A stretch of DNA of 6,887 bases from Chloroflexota bacterium (lineage in GTDB: Bacteria; Chloroflexota; Dormibacteria; Dormibacterales; Dormibacteraceae), in the NCBI GenBank assembly GCA_005880345.1, contig VBGE01000199.1:1-6887 (forward strand). The letters run 5' to 3'. The position numbers and the translations under genes are program-made. The stretch's first letter is position 1, and every line of letters begins with the position of its first letter. The notes beneath the pieces are model-generated. The model was not told where the DNA came from and ran no database searches. It saw only the letters and a program-made list of their open reading frames with translations. Positions 6,367-6,887 of this stretch are shown here, piece by piece.

Positions 6367-6887
6367 TTGAACAGACGCGTCCTGCTCGGGCTCGCTGGGA
6401 CGGGCCTATTCGTCGCGGCGCTCGACGCATACGTGGTCGTGACGCTTCTGCCGGCCATGATCGGCGACATCGGCCTGACCATCGAGCGCCTGGAGCAGGC
6501 CACCCCGATCGTCAGCGGATTTCTCGCGGGCTACGTGGTGGCCATGCCCCTGCTGGGCGCTTACTCCGACAGCCGGGGCCGAGTCCCTGTCTACGTCGCG
6601 TGCATCGCAGCATTCGCCTTGGGCTCGGCGATGACCGCGACTGCGGGATTGTGGCCGTTCGCCGGGCTGCCTTGGCTCATCGCCGGCCGATTCATCCAGG
6701 GCCTCGGCGGTGGCGGCCTCGTTCCCCTGTCGCTCGCCCTGGCCGCTGACCTCTATGAGGGCGCTTCACGCACCCTGGCCCTTGGGTCGGTGGCCGCGTT
6801 GCAAGAGGCGGGCAGCGTTTTCGGGCCTCTGTATGGCGCCACTGTGGCGGCTGCCGCGGCCGGGCTCGGTGGCTGGCGGTTTGTCTT
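6367..6887 (+). CDS. P55-like MFS transporter, N-terminal part (runs off right edge)
   Basis: The first 173 residues of an MFS transporter are present. TM1 carries AALDAYVVVTLLPAM with Asp20. TM2 is followed by motif A (GAYSDSRGRVPVYV). TM4 is preceded by LIAGRFIQGLGGGGLVPLSL, and TM5 carries the motif C-like AALQEAGSVFGPLYG with Glu147. The wording ALDxYVVVT, VVAMPLLG and QEAGSVFGPLYG is close to mycobacterial P55 (Rv1410c), and I recall acidic residues at matching places being needed there. P55 works with LprG to move triacylglycerides and lipoglycans outward. I chose TTG 6367, one base after the lprG stop, because the first in-frame ATG (6457) lies past TM1. No Shine-Dalgarno is visible, so coupling to the upstream gene is likely. 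A DHA2 drug exporter is the alternative. Confidence 0.85.
   Translation, partial: MNRRVLLGLAGTGLFVAALDAYVVVTLLPAMIGDIGLTIERLEQATPIVSGFLAGYVVAMPLLGAYSDSRGRVPVYVACIAAFALGSAMTATAGLWPFAGLPWLIAGRFIQGLGGGGLVPLSLALAADLYEGASRTLALGSVAALQEAGSVFGPLYGATVAAAAAGLGGWRFV

Noticed and set aside
1..6887. CRISPR array, tRNA, rRNA, or a Ku gene
   Set aside because: No repeat-spacer pattern, no tRNA cloverleaf or rRNA signature, and no Ku-like protein was seen on either strand.

Overview
The window is high-GC bacterial DNA with dense genes, strong G/C third-position bias, several GTG/TTG starts and stop-start overlaps. Together with a mycobacterial-type LprG/P55-like lipoprotein-transporter pair and a bacterial NHEJ ligase and polymerase, this suggests a soil actinobacterium or a related high-GC lineage such as Dormibacterota. 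The phylum is inferred from style and gene families and is not proven.

Left part (1-1981), a rearranged regulator/efflux locus. The N-terminus of a TetR-type repressor gene runs off the left edge on the minus strand. A 110-bp divergent intergenic region holds two 13-bp palindromes, CTAACACTGTTAG and CTAACGATGTTAG, which look like its operators. Rightward from there come a 96-aa ORF and an MFS (DHA2-type) efflux gene, overlapping by ATGA. Both are damaged. The 96-aa ORF looks like the two ends of a class I SAM-dependent methyltransferase joined in frame with the catalytic core missing. The MFS gene has lost its middle, which is replaced by about 0.6 kb of antisense tetR-like sequence. That inserted segment begins with a 55-bp stretch that repeats bases 1-55 at 53 of 55 positions. 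The reading frames on both sides are otherwise clean, so this is either a very recent rearrangement or an assembly chimera.

Right part (1993-6887), an intact and tightly packed plus-strand operon. It starts with a PE-ligase protein (LigD lacking its polymerase domain), then a separate LigD-type polymerase (8-nt overlap), a type II NADH dehydrogenase (ATGA overlap), an LprG/LppX-family lipoprotein (ATGA overlap), and a P55-like MFS transporter (1-nt gap, cut by the right edge). The first two genes together supply the three activities of a Pseudomonas-order LigD (PE-LIG-POL) as two polypeptides for non-homologous end joining. No Ku gene is in the window. The last two genes resemble the mycobacterial LprG-P55 pair, which moves triacylglycerides and lipoglycans from the inner membrane toward the cell envelope. 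NDH-2 sits between them and feeds electrons from NADH into the quinone pool. Whether the five genes are functionally linked or merely co-transcribed is open.
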